From NCBI RefSeq assembly GCF_004016445.2, contig NZ_SADT02000001.1, positions 1,035,630-1,099,629 on the forward strand: a stretch of 64,000 nt of DNA. The letters run 5' to 3'. A program made the position numbers and the translations under genes. How positions within the stretch are numbered: the first letter of the stretch is position 1; each line of letters begins with the position of its first letter. Positions 7,782 to 16,450 of the stretch are shown piece after piece. The notes beneath the pieces were generated by a model, which saw only the letters and a list, made by a program, of their open reading frames with translations, was not told the DNA's origin and searched no databases. This stretch comes from Mesorhizobium sp. M2E.F.Ca.ET.219.01.1.1. GTDB lineage: Bacteria; Pseudomonadota; Alphaproteobacteria; Rhizobiales; Rhizobiaceae.

Positions 7782-8597
7782 CTATTCTGCCGGCTTGTCG
7801 TCCGGATGGCCGAGCTCGCAAAACCAGCCGCCGAGATATTTCACCGACGGCGTCTTCGGATCGGGCACCGGGGTCTTGGCCTCGATGGCGGCCCGGAACG
7901 GCTCGGCGCTGTCTTGCGGGATGAAGCCCAGATGGTCGGCGCCGCTGTTGTCGACCATCTTCAGCTTGTTGTCGGAGATGCCGAAGGAGATGGTGTGGCC
8001 GACGCGCGGCGCGGTCAGCGACGCCTCGACCAGGCGCACGCAGTCGGCGAAGGAGAGATACGACCACAGCATGCGGCGGTCGGCCGGCTCGGGGAAGGAC
8101 GAGAAGATGCGCAGGCACACGGTCTCGATACCGAACTTGTCCCAGTAGAGCCGGCTGAGGCTTTCGACGAAGTTCTTCGACACGCCATAGAGGCTGTCTG
8201 GGCGCACCGGCGCGTCGACGCCGATATGCGCCTCGATCTCGTGATAGCCGATGGCATGCACCGAAGACGCATAGATGACGCGCTTCACGCCGTGTTTCCG
8301 CGCGCCTTCATAGATGTGGTAGGAGCCGCGGATACTGGAATCGAGAATGGTCTGCCACTCGCATTCGAGCGGCGCCCCCCCGAAATGCACGATCGCATCG
8401 CAATCCTTGGTGGCCGCGATCGTCGCCTCCATGTCGGCGAGATCGAAGACCGCTTCCTCTTCGTGGGGCGCAAGGTCACCGAAGGGCTCGCGGCCCGCCA
8501 GGCGGATCGTCTTGGCGAGCGGCACCAACCCCTTGCGCAACTGCGAACCGAGCCGGCCGGCGGCGCCCGTGATCAGGATACGTTCATAATGCGGCAT
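7782..8597 (-). CDS. NAD(P)-dependent sugar epimerase/dehydrogenase, uronate-dehydrogenase-like
   Basis: A 271-residue extended short-chain dehydrogenase. It begins with the Rossmann motif ILITGAAGRLGSQLR and has the catalytic Ser in YASSVHAIGYH and Tyr137-xxx-Lys141 in YGVSKN. The pattern CDAIVHFGG, NFVESLSRLYWDKFG and the C-terminal GFIPQDSAEPFR closely follow bacterial uronate dehydrogenase (Udh), which oxidises galacturonate or glucuronate to the aldarolactone with NAD. Substrate is inferred from this similarity only. An SD (GTGGAG) precedes the ATG at 8597. The gene lies 72 bp after hyuB on the same strand and converges with the dipeptidase-like gene (8-bp gap), with no evident terminator between them. 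Confidence 0.75.
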   Translation of the reverse strand: MPHYERILITGAAGRLGSQLRKGLVPLAKTIRLAGREPFGDLAPHEEEAVFDLADMEATIAATKDCDAIVHFGGAPLECEWQTILDSSIRGSYHIYEGARKHGVKRVIYASSVHAIGYHEIEAHIGVDAPVRPDSLYGVSKNFVESLSRLYWDKFGIETVCLRIFSSFPEPADRRMLWSYLSFADCVRLVEASLTAPRVGHTISFGISDNKLKMVDNSGADHLGFIPQDSAEPFRAAIEAKTPVPDPKTPSVKYLGGWFCELGHPDDKPAE

Positions 8598-8669
8598 CGT
8601 TTACTCCACTTGCGCGACGGCGGCTGATCCGCGCGATCGCCTCGGTCGACAGGCGCGAGGCAACGTAGC

Positions 8670-10289
8670 TCATCGGTCGTTCTCCGTGACGTAACCCTTG
8701 GATCGGTCATTCGCTCGTGCGGCGGCGCTGCGCCTGGCCGGATCGCCATAGCCGCCGCCACCCGGCAGTTCCAGGATCAGCCGAAGCCCTGCCGGCACAT
8801 GCTGCCAGCCTTTGGGGCGCATCCTGGTGCCGTCGTCGAGCTTGACGACGCCGGCGACGCCCGGCTTGCCGCCCTCGCGGCCATGCGCCGGATGGTTGAC
8901 GCGGTCGAACATCGCCGAGAAATCGAATTCGTGGCCTTCGGTCGCCTCGATCTCGATGACCTGTCCCAGGCCGCCGCGGAATTCGCCGTCGCCGCCGGAA
9001 TCCGGCCGCAGCTCCTTGCGCCAGATGACGATCGGGCCGGTATGCTCGGTCGCCTCGATCGGCATCGTGTGCACGCCGGACGGGAAGGCCGTCGCCGACA
9101 GGCCGTCGAGATTTGGTCGGGCGCCCATGCCGCCGGAGTTGAACATCAGCACTTCGGCGCGGCGGCCGGAACCGCCAGCGACGGGTCGCACGGAAATGTG
9201 GATGTTCCAGAGGGCCCCGGCGCCTTCGGCGAGGATTTTCCCGGGCAACGCCTTGGAGAACGCGCCCAGCACGAGATCGGGGACCATGTGGCCGAAAATG
9301 TGCCTGAGCGCCACCGGCGCTGGTCGCACCGCGTTCAGGACGTTAATGGGCGACGACACGGTGAAGAAGGCGAGCGAGGCGGCGTTGTTCGGAATGTCCG
9401 GCGCCACCATGCATTTCAGCGCATAGCAGGCATAGGCCTTGCTGTAGATGATCGGGCAGTTGATGCCCCAGCGGCTCATCGGGTCGCTGCCGGTGAAGTC
9501 GACCTCGACATGGTCGTCGCGGACCGAGACCGTCGCCGCCAGTTTCACGGGTTCGTCGTAACCGTCGGTCATAAGCTCGTTCGACCAGCTTCCCTTGGGC
9601 AGCGCCTCGATGCGCTCGAGCATGGCGTCGCGGGTGCGCGAGAAGATGAAGTCGCGGAGACCGTCGAGCGAGGCAAGGCTGGTCTCCTTCATCATGTCGA
9701 TCAGGCGGCGGTGGCCGACCTCGTTGCAGGCGGCCAAAGAGTAGAAATCGCCGACCACCTGGTTCGGCTCGCGGACATTGGCGCGCAGGATGCGGACGAG
9801 GTCGAGGTTGACCTTGCCCTTTTCCGCGAACTTCATGATCGGGATCTGGATGCCTTCCTCATAGACCGACTTGCCGTCGGCGCCGAAACCGCGGCCGCCG
9901 ACATCGACGACATGCGCCGTGCAGGCGAAGAAGGCGACGAGCTCGCCGTTCAGGAAGGATGGCGACACCATGGTGATGTCGTGCAGGTGACCGGTGCCGA
10001 GCCAGGGATCGTTGGTGACATAAGTGTCGCCCTCGAACATCTCCTCGCGCGGTATCGCGTTCATGAAATGCAGCACGGCCTCGGCCATGGTGTTGACGTG
10101 GCCCGGCGTGCCGGTGACCGCCTGCGCGAGCATCTGGCCGCGCGGGTCGAACACGCCGGCCGACAGGTCGCCGGCTTCGCGCACCGAGGTGGAGAAGGCG
10201 GTGCGCAGCAAGGTCAGCGCCTGCTCCTCGACCACCGAGATCAACCGGTTCCACATGACCTGCATGCGGATTTCGCCAATATCGCTCAT
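8670..10289 (-). CDS. hyuB: Hydantoinase B / oxoprolinase subunit B family protein
   Basis: A 539-residue protein of the hydantoinase B family (PF02538), the B subunit of ATP-dependent N-methylhydantoinase, 5-oxoprolinase or acetone/acetophenone carboxylase-like complexes. Signature segments are FDPRGQMLAQAVTGTPGHV, TNDPWLGTGHLHDITMV (about 93-109), VDFTGSDPMSRWGINCP and the Gly-rich C-terminus LELPGGGGYGDP. The ATG overlaps the hyuA stop by four bases, so the two subunits are made in a coupled manner. The actual substrate (a hydantoin, 5-oxoproline or similar cyclic amide) cannot be read from sequence. Symbol is used for the family, not for a proven substrate. Confidence 0.88.
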   Translation of the reverse strand: MSDIGEIRMQVMWNRLISVVEEQALTLLRTAFSTSVREAGDLSAGVFDPRGQMLAQAVTGTPGHVNTMAEAVLHFMNAIPREEMFEGDTYVTNDPWLGTGHLHDITMVSPSFLNGELVAFFACTAHVVDVGGRGFGADGKSVYEEGIQIPIMKFAEKGKVNLDLVRILRANVREPNQVVGDFYSLAACNEVGHRRLIDMMKETSLASLDGLRDFIFSRTRDAMLERIEALPKGSWSNELMTDGYDEPVKLAATVSVRDDHVEVDFTGSDPMSRWGINCPIIYSKAYACYALKCMVAPDIPNNAASLAFFTVSSPINVLNAVRPAPVALRHIFGHMVPDLVLGAFSKALPGKILAEGAGALWNIHISVRPVAGGSGRRAEVLMFNSGGMGARPNLDGLSATAFPSGVHTMPIEATEHTGPIVIWRKELRPDSGGDGEFRGGLGQVIEIEATEGHEFDFSAMFDRVNHPAHGREGGKPGVAGVVKLDDGTRMRPKGWQHVPAGLRLILELPGGGGYGDPARRSAAARANDRSKGYVTENDR

Positions 10290-12382
10290 GCCTGGCTGCC
10301 TTTGCGGATCAGGAGGATCGCGCCGTCGCTCTGTATAACGGCGTCGAAGCTGGTGGTGACGACGGTCGATGTCTCGCGCTCCACGATGACCGCAGGGCCT
10401 GCCACCCTGTCGCCGGCGAAAAGCGCGTCGCGTTCGACGATGCCATAGGTCTGTGGCGCGCCGGTCGCCGGATCGAACACTGCGCGGGTCGTTGTCGGTT
10501 CGCTCGTCTTGCTGCCGGTGGTGAGTTCATGCCGCGTCACGGCCGGACGAACATCCGTCGCCTTCACCGACCAGGTGACGATCTCGATCTCCAGCCCGTT
10601 GAGCCCCTGGATGGCGCGGCCGAAGAAGCGCTGGTAGTTCTCTTCGAAGAGGTCTTTGAGCTTGGCCACCGCATCGTCGCCGAACGGCTCGTCCGCCAGC
10701 GGCACGGGGATTTCCCAGCCCTGGCCGGCATAGCGCATGAAAGCGGTGATCTCGCAAACGATCCTGCCGCTGGCGCCGGTGCGCACGAAGCCCTCGGCGG
10801 AGGCTTTGAGGTTGGCGAGCAGGGCATTCACGTCTGCGGACTTGAAGCGCGACAGGCGCGTCAGCTTCGACGCCAGCGCCTCGTAGCCGAACGGCGCCTT
10901 GAGAAAGCCGATCGCGGAGCCTACGCCTGCGCCGCGCGGCACGATGCACTGGTCGATACCGAGCTTTTCGCAGAGCCTTGCCGCATGCAGTGGTGCGGCG
11001 CCGCCGAAGGCGATCATCAGATTGTCGGAAATGTTCTTGCCGTTCTCGACGGCATGGACGCGGGCGGCGTTGGCCATGTTCTCGTCCACCACCTCGCAGA
11101 TGCCGAAGGCTGTCGAGAGGGCGTTGAGCGACAGGCGTTCGCCGACATCGCGCAGGATCGCCTGTTCGGATGCAGCCTTGTCGAGCTTGATCGCGCCGCC
11201 GGCGAAATTGTCGGGGTCGACCTTGCTGAGCACGAGGTCGGCGTCGGTGATCGCCGGGCGTCTTCCGCCGCGGCCGTAGCAGGCCGGGCCAGGCTCCGAG
11301 CCGGCGCTCTCCGGTCCGGTCTGGATGCGGCCCATGGCGTCGACCCAGGCGATGGAGCCGCCGCCGGCGCCGATCTCGATCATCTCGATCACCGGAATGG
11401 AGATCGGCATGCCCGAGCCTTTCGAGAAGCGATAGGTGCGCGCCACCTCGAAGGTCCGCGCCGTGCGCGGCGCAAAATCCTCGATCAGGCAGATTTTGGC
11501 GGTGGTGCCGCCCATATCGTAGGAAACGACTTTTTCCAGGCCGAAGCGCCGGGCGATATCGGCGGCGAAGATGGCGCCGCCGGCCGGGCCGGACTCGACC
11601 AGCCGCACCGGGAATTCCGAAGCAGTCTCCACGGAGATCAGGCCGCCGCCGGAATGGATCATGAAGACCGGGCAGTCGGCGCCCATGTCCTTCAGCCGCG
11701 TCTGCAGGCGGGCGAGATAGTCGGCCATCCGCGGTTGCACATAGGCGTTGGCTGAGACCGTGTTGAAGCGTTCGAACTCGCGCATCTGCGGCGAGACCTC
11801 GGCGCTGATCGAGATCGGGATGCTGAGTTTCCTGGAGAGGATTTCGCGCGCCCGGCGCTCGTGGTCCGGGTTGGCGTAAGCATGGATGAAGCCGATCGCC
11901 ACCGAGCCGAAATTGCCTGCCGCGATCCGGTCGGCGATTTCCTCCAGGGCGGCTTCGTCGAGCGGCTGCAACTCCTGGCCCTCGGCGCCGATGCGGCCCT
12001 TGACGGCAAAACGGTCCTCACGCGGGATCAGCGGCGCCGGCAGTTGCAGGTTGAGATCATATTGCTCGAAGCGGTTCTCCGTGCGCATCTCGATCACGTC
12101 GCGAAACCCGTCCGTCGTGACCAGGGCGGTCCTGGCGCCGCGCCGTTCGATCAGGGCATTGGTGGCAAGCGTCGTGCCGTGGATGATGATGCCGATCTCG
12201 GCCGCCGAAATGCCGGCGTCGCGGATGACGACGTCGATGCCGTCGAGGATCGCCTGCTCGGGCGCGGTATAATTGGTCAGCACCTTGGTCGAGAACATCT
12301 CTCCCCTGACATCGAGCGCGATGTCGGTGAAGGTGCCGCCGATGTCCGCGCCGAGGCGGATGTCGTCTGATCTGGAGGTCAT
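10286..12382 (-). CDS. hyuA: Hydantoinase A / oxoprolinase subunit A family protein
   Basis: A 698-residue hydantoinase A subunit of normal length, an ATP-binding ASKHA-fold protein that phosphorylates the cyclic amide before ring opening with HyuB. The N-terminal phosphate loop is GADIGGTFTDIALD; further family blocks are IIHGTTLATNALIERRGA, FMIHSGGGLISVE, ESGPAGGAIFA and SYDMGGTTAKICL, and FGGAAPLHAARL near residue 465. An SD-like GGAAGG precedes the ATG at 12382. The upstream gap to the LysR stop at 12560 should hold its promoter and contains ATTCGAAAG, related to a palindrome upstream of the SDR pair. Substrate unknown. Confidence 0.9.
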   Translation of the reverse strand: MTSRSDDIRLGADIGGTFTDIALDVRGEMFSTKVLTNYTAPEQAILDGIDVVIRDAGISAAEIGIIIHGTTLATNALIERRGARTALVTTDGFRDVIEMRTENRFEQYDLNLQLPAPLIPREDRFAVKGRIGAEGQELQPLDEAALEEIADRIAAGNFGSVAIGFIHAYANPDHERRAREILSRKLSIPISISAEVSPQMREFERFNTVSANAYVQPRMADYLARLQTRLKDMGADCPVFMIHSGGGLISVETASEFPVRLVESGPAGGAIFAADIARRFGLEKVVSYDMGGTTAKICLIEDFAPRTARTFEVARTYRFSKGSGMPISIPVIEMIEIGAGGGSIAWVDAMGRIQTGPESAGSEPGPACYGRGGRRPAITDADLVLSKVDPDNFAGGAIKLDKAASEQAILRDVGERLSLNALSTAFGICEVVDENMANAARVHAVENGKNISDNLMIAFGGAAPLHAARLCEKLGIDQCIVPRGAGVGSAIGFLKAPFGYEALASKLTRLSRFKSADVNALLANLKASAEGFVRTGASGRIVCEITAFMRYAGQGWEIPVPLADEPFGDDAVAKLKDLFEENYQRFFGRAIQGLNGLEIEIVTWSVKATDVRPAVTRHELTTGSKTSEPTTTRAVFDPATGAPQTYGIVERDALFAGDRVAGPAVIVERETSTVVTTSFDAVIQSDGAILLIRKGSQA

Positions 12383-12559
12383 GCCTTGGCCTTCCGGGAA
12401 GAGAATGCTGCGTCGCGCATTTGGGCGGCAAGCGGACAGACTTGCCTTTCGGCTTATATCTGCACTCCAGCGGGCCGGCGCGAAATCAAGAAATGCGGCT
12501 CATTCGAAAGTTTTTCTTTATTGTCTCGCGCGCCAGAACGCTTGTCTCGCAGCCGCTTG
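12383..12559 (-). promoter_or_regulatory. hyuA upstream region with a CTTTCGAA-type element
   Basis: This 177-bp gap separates hyuA from the LysR stop. On the coding (minus) strand it contains CTTTCGAATG (12501-12510), next to an A/T-rich tract. The core CTTTCGAA also occurs as the perfect palindrome CTTTCGAAAG upstream of the SDR gene at 15060. A shared operator for the LysR encoded between them is inference. Confidence 0.35.
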
Positions 12560-13507
12560 TCAGTCTGAAAGCGGGGTCGGTTTCGGCAAGGAGAGCTTGA
12601 GGTCGCTCAGCCAATCCTCCTGGGCGAGCCAGCGGTGCAGCGCGGCCACCGCCTTCACGCGCAGATGCCCGCGCGGGACGACGAGATAGAAACCGGGCAC
12701 TTCCTCCGGCTTCATATCAGTGATGGCGTCGCGGCCGATCGGCGCGACCAGCGCGCCGGAGCGGAAATCCTCCTCAGCGTCAATGACGGAAACCAGGCCG
12801 ACGCCGATGCCTTGCAGGGTCGCCCGACGCATGGTCGCCGCGTCGTCGAAGCTGATGCTGCGGTCACCGTCGGATAGCTCGACGCCAAGGTGCCGCAATA
12901 TGTCCGGCCACAGGCGCTTCGACTTCACGGTGTCGAGCAGCGTGAACTTCGTCAGGTCACGCGCCGACTTGATCTTCTCGCCGATCGCCGGCGTGCAGCA
13001 GATGATCTTCGGGTCCGGCACCAGGAGCGTGGTCTCGTAGTCGGGCCAGTGGCCGTAGCCCCATTGGACAGTCATATCGATGTCGTCGCGACCGAAGTCG
13101 GGCAGGTCGACCATCGTCGTCAGGCGCAGATCGGCGCCAGGCAGGATCTCGCGGAACAGCGACAGCCTCGGCAGCAGGTAGTGCGTGGCGAAGTATGGAC
13201 TGGCGTTGAGGTTGATGCGGTCGCGGTGGTTTGACTTAGTGACGCGACGAACGCCTTCGGAAAATTCGTCGAAGCCGGCCTTCACGTAATGCGAAAGAAG
13301 GATCGCCGACTCGGTCAGTTCGATCGAGCGGCCCTTGCGCTTGAAGAGTGTGACCTGCAACGTGTCTTCAAGCAGCTTGATCTGCTGTCCGACCGCTTGC
13401 GGCGTGACCAGCAATTCGTCGGCGGCCTGGCGGAAGCTTTTGTGCTGCACGACGGCATGGAAGACGCGCAGCGCGTTGAGCGAGGGCAGGCGAAGCTTGC
13501 CGGTCAT
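12560..13507 (-). CDS. LysR family transcriptional regulator, GcvA-like
   Basis: A 315-residue LysR regulator from the ATG at 13507, chosen because a strong AAAGGAGG lies 11 bases upstream; an in-frame alternative start further upstream has none. The helix-turn-helix is ALRVFHAVVQHKSFRQAADE then LVTPQAVGQQIKLLEDTL, a variant typical of the GcvA-like branch. The effector domain follows from about residue 90. It sits on the same strand between the SDR pair and hyuA, and probably controls one or both. The inducer is unknown. Confidence 0.85.
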   Translation of the reverse strand: MTGKLRLPSLNALRVFHAVVQHKSFRQAADELLVTPQAVGQQIKLLEDTLQVTLFKRKGRSIELTESAILLSHYVKAGFDEFSEGVRRVTKSNHRDRINLNASPYFATHYLLPRLSLFREILPGADLRLTTMVDLPDFGRDDIDMTVQWGYGHWPDYETTLLVPDPKIICCTPAIGEKIKSARDLTKFTLLDTVKSKRLWPDILRHLGVELSDGDRSISFDDAATMRRATLQGIGVGLVSVIDAEEDFRSGALVAPIGRDAITDMKPEEVPGFYLVVPRGHLRVKAVAALHRWLAQEDWLSDLKLSLPKPTPLSD

Positions 13508-13589
13508 GGTGAATTCCGCCTCCTTTCGTTCGAGACTCCGTCGATCGTGCACTACCGTACTTCAGCAGCCATCGGCTGCCGAAATAGAT

Positions 13590-14339
13590 TCATGCGTAGA
13601 TGTAACCTCCTGAAACGATGACGTTTTCGCCGGTCATGTAGGTGTTCTTGGGTCCGCCGGTCATCAGCACCCATTCGGCGATTTCGGTCGGCTCGGCGCC
13701 GCGGCCGAGCGGGCTTGCCTTGGCCAGCTCCTCGAGGAAGCCGAGCGCCTTGGCCTTCTCGGTGGCCATGCCGGCGGGCGCGACGGAGTTCACCAGGATG
13801 CCGTCCCTGGCGACGTGATGCGCGAAGGACCGGGTCAGGCTGACGACGGCTGCCTTGGTCGCGGCATAATGGGCGTTCTGGGGATGCGCCTTGAAGGCGT
13901 CGACCGAGGTCAGATTGACGATGCGGCCGCGCACCTGGGCTTTCGGCTCCTGCGCCTGCATGTGGCGAACCGCGGCCACCATCATGTGGTAGGTGCCCTT
14001 GATGTTGATGCCGTTGGAGGCGTCCCAATCGGCGTCGGTGATTTCGAGCAGCGGACGGCGCGGATAGATGGCGGCGCAATTGATCAGCGTGTCGACGCGC
14101 CCAAGCTCGGCCGCGATGGAATCGAAGGCGGCGTGGCACTGCGCGCCAACCTGGATGTCGCAAGTCGCGGCCACTGTTGGCAGGCCCTTGGCCTTCGCCG
14201 GACCGAGCGCGGCCTCGGCGGCTTCCTGATTGATGTCGATGATGCCGATCTTTGCCGCGCCAGCGTCGACGGCCATCTTGGCGAGAAGGGCGCCGAGGCC
14301 GGCGCCTCCGCCGACGATCAAAACGGAAAGGTCTTTCAT
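13590..14339 (-). CDS. Short-chain dehydrogenase/reductase
   Basis: A 249-residue classical SDR. The ATG at 14339 is preceded by AAGGAA and lies 10 bp after the stop of the SDR gene upstream. Cofactor motif [12 protein letters not shown] (about 9-20), Asn-Ala structural motif [10 protein letters not shown], catalytic LTSVD and Tyr-xxx-Lys in HYAATKAAV are all present, so it should be an active NAD(P)-dependent oxidoreductase. Asp at the end of strand 2 (IIDIN) suggests NAD rather than NADP. The substrate is not identifiable. It forms a two-gene unit with the SDR at 14350-15060. Confidence 0.85.
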   Translation of the reverse strand: MKDLSVLIVGGGAGLGALLAKMAVDAGAAKIGIIDINQEAAEAALGPAKAKGLPTVAATCDIQVGAQCHAAFDSIAAELGRVDTLINCAAIYPRRPLLEITDADWDASNGINIKGTYHMMVAAVRHMQAQEPKAQVRGRIVNLTSVDAFKAHPQNAHYAATKAAVVSLTRSFAHHVARDGILVNSVAPAGMATEKAKALGFLEELAKASPLGRGAEPTEIAEWVLMTGGPKNTYMTGENVIVSGGYIYA

Positions 14340-14349
14340 CCTGGTTTCC

Positions 14350-15060
14350 TTACTTGGTGCCGCTCGGCGAAGTCGGCCATGTCGGCATGATGTCGAAACG
14401 GGTGACGTCGGCCCATGCCGGCAGCGCGAGCACGGCGACGACCATCCTGGCCACGTCATCCGGCTGCACCACTTTGCTGGCGTACATGGCGGCGCGCGCC
14501 TTGGCGTCGAGGATGTCGTTGTAGAGCTGCGTCTCGACACGGCCAGCGACGATCTCGGTGACGCGTATGCCGGATGGCGAGAGGTCGGCGCGCAACGCGC
14601 TGGCAAAGCCGGAGATCGCCGCCTTGGTGGCCGAATAGACGGCGATGTTGGAAAATGCCGCGTGGCCGGCGATCGAGCCTGTGAACAGGATATGCCCCGA
14701 CTGCCGCTCACGCATCCGCGGGACGACGAGGCGGGTGAGCAGGATTGTGGCGCTGAGGTTCACCTCCAGCGTGGCGTCGATGTCGGCGATCTTCATGTCG
14801 GCGAAATTGCCGAGCGGCGGCATCATGCCGGCATTGTTGATCAAGACGTCGATGGTGAGATCCGCCAGCGCCGACTCCAGCGCCTCGCGATCGGTGACGT
14901 CGACAGCGATCGGCATGATGCCCGGACGTTCGGCCTGCAGTTCTTTCAGCGCCGCCTGGCTGCGGCCGACCGCATAGACCTCGTAGCTGGCATCGCTCAA
15001 GGCGATTGCGATCGCGCGTCCTATGCCGCTCGTCGCACCTGTGATGAAGGCTGTCGTCAC
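14350..15060 (-). CDS. Short-chain dehydrogenase/reductase
   Basis: A 236-residue classical SDR. I place the start at a GTG at 15060 ([20 protein letters not shown]), with GGGGAAG just upstream; an upstream in-frame extension would encode residues unlike any SDR. The cofactor loop [12 protein letters not shown], the catalytic Ser in FTGSIAG and Tyr-xxx-Lys in VYSATKAAI are present. Arg in AVGRSQ suggests NADP preference. It is the first gene of an SDR pair on the minus strand, and its upstream region carries a CTTTCGAAAG palindrome. Substrate unknown. Confidence 0.82.
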   Translation of the reverse strand: MTTAFITGATSGIGRAIAIALSDASYEVYAVGRSQAALKELQAERPGIMPIAVDVTDREALESALADLTIDVLINNAGMMPPLGNFADMKIADIDATLEVNLSATILLTRLVVPRMRERQSGHILFTGSIAGHAAFSNIAVYSATKAAISGFASALRADLSPSGIRVTEIVAGRVETQLYNDILDAKARAAMYASKVVQPDDVARMVVAVLALPAWADVTRFDIMPTWPTSPSGTK

Positions 15061-15396
15061 CTGAGCTTCCCCATTTGCCTGGCTTTCAATGTGCGGCGCG
15101 GGCCGGCGCCGCAAAACCAAGAAAACCAGCAAAAAGGAAAGATACACTTTCGAAAGCCGGTGCGGCGTTTGAAACGTTCCACGCCGCCTGCGCGATTTTC
15201 AAGGCCACAAAGCAAAGGAATACAATGCTTTCGGCGCGCAAGGGAGGGCTCATGCCGGCCGATCGAACAAAAACATAGCTTTCGCAAATCGGATGGCGGA
15301 TAGCCCTCGGTTTGTGTGTTGAGGCCGCATCTGGCGCGGACCATCCGCCCTTCATCCTGGTGAAGGGCGAAGTCGAGCGGCCTCAGGTCCTCGAAC
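15061..15396. other. 336-bp intergenic region with a CTTTCGAAAG palindrome
   Basis: No gene is supported here. The perfect 10-bp palindrome CTTTCGAAAG lies at 15147-15156, about 90 bp upstream of the SDR start, and looser GCTTTCG copies occur near 15230 and 15280. The region should hold the promoter of the SDR pair and the 3' end signals of the DapA-family gene. I see no convincing terminator. Confidence 0.45.
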
Positions 15397-16356
15397 TCAG
15401 GCCGCGTAGCGTGCCATTACGGGCTGCCTTGACCACTGGGCGTACCAGGTGTCGAACAGCTTGAGCTGTGCCTCGGCATAGCCGCGCTGGCTGTCGATCA
15501 GAGCATCGGTCTCGTTGAAGTGCAGCCTGTATTCAGGATTACCCTTCAGAACCATCATGTGCTTGAAATAAAGCACCAGGTCGGGCCCCTCGTCGAAGGA
15601 GGACAGCACGGCGAGCGCGGCATCCAGTTCCTGCGCCAGCCGGCGCGCCTCGGCGTCGCCCTTCGCCGCCGCCTGGCTTAAGCCGACCAGATGCAGCACT
15701 TCCTTCGGCAGCACGTTGCCGATGCCGGTGATGGCGCCCGAAGCACCGCAATTGACGAAACCGTGGAAGACGGCGGTGTCGACGCCGATCATCAGCGCGA
15801 CCTCGTCGTCGCGGCTGGTGATGTTTTCGGCCGCGTAGCGCAGATCCGACGGGCCGCCGAACTCCTTGAAGCCGACCAGGTTCGGATGCTCGGCCCGCAG
15901 CGCGAAGAACAGATCCGCGCGCGTGGCAAAGCCGTAATAGGGGCTGTTGTAGATGACAGCGGGCAGGTCGGGGGCGGCAGCAAGGATCGCCTTGAAATGG
16001 TGGCGCTGCGCGGTGACCGACGGGCCGCGCGACAGAACGCGCGGGATCACCATCAGGCCGCGCGCGCCGACCTTCTGGGCATGCGCGGCGTGGGCCACGG
16101 CGCTGGCTGTGTTGACCGCGCCGGTGCCGACGATCACCGGGACGCCGGCCTTCACCAGTCGCTCGACACCTTGCATGCGCTGCGCGTCGGTCAGCAATGG
16201 CCAGTCGCCCATCGAGCCGCAATAGACCACGGCCGACATGCCGGCGGCGATCAGTTCCTTACCTTTACGCACCAGCGCGTCGAAGTCGGGAAGCCGGTCA
16301 TTGGTGCAGGGCGTCATCAGCGCCGGCATGCAGCCGGAAAAAACATTGGCGGTCAT
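15397..16356 (-). CDS. DapA-family (dihydrodipicolinate synthase-like) aldolase/lyase
   Basis: A 319-residue class I aldolase-fold protein (PF00701). Start at the ATG 16356, with AAGGAG eight bases upstream. The Schiff-base Lys is K164 in VGFKEFGG and the partner Tyr is Y136 in VIYNSPYYG; the carboxylate-binding loop reads CGSMGD in place of GTTGE. The family includes dihydrodipicolinate synthase, N-acetylneuraminate lyase, KDG aldolase and 1-pyrroline-4-hydroxy-2-carboxylate deaminase. Because the gene is divergent from a proline-racemase-superfamily gene, a role in hydroxyproline-type imino acid breakdown is plausible, but this is inference. It is unlikely to be the biosynthetic DapA. Confidence 0.82.
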   Translation of the reverse strand: MTANVFSGCMPALMTPCTNDRLPDFDALVRKGKELIAAGMSAVVYCGSMGDWPLLTDAQRMQGVERLVKAGVPVIVGTGAVNTASAVAHAAHAQKVGARGLMVIPRVLSRGPSVTAQRHHFKAILAAAPDLPAVIYNSPYYGFATRADLFFALRAEHPNLVGFKEFGGPSDLRYAAENITSRDDEVALMIGVDTAVFHGFVNCGASGAITGIGNVLPKEVLHLVGLSQAAAKGDAEARRLAQELDAALAVLSSFDEGPDLVLYFKHMMVLKGNPEYRLHFNETDALIDSQRGYAEAQLKLFDTWYAQWSRQPVMARYAA

Positions 16357-16410
16357 TTCGGATTCTCCTTGAGGCTGGCACGCACATTGGCCAGTTTGTC
16401 CCGCAAAGAA

Positions 16411-16425
16411 CCGCTTGCCAAGCGG
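16411..16425. promoter_or_regulatory. Palindrome in the divergent promoter, possible operator
   Basis: CCGCTTG-C-CAAGCGG is a perfect 7-bp inverted repeat around one base. It lies between the DapA-family gene (start 16356) and the proline-racemase-superfamily gene (start 16451), where a shared regulator would be expected to bind. No regulator gene is adjacent, so the binding protein is unknown. Confidence 0.35.
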
Positions 16426-16450
16426 ATAGTCGCGGCCACAGGGAGCAACC

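Noticed and set aside
8799..10448. 549-codon plus-strand frame opposite hyuB
   Set aside because: Antisense to hyuB, which has family motifs through its entire length. No independent start signal or domain.
13590..14711. Longer reading of the SDR gene beginning at 14711
   Set aside because: The extra N-terminal part overlaps the SDR upstream in another frame and has no SDR features; the ATG at 14339 has a ribosome site and starts the Rossmann fold.
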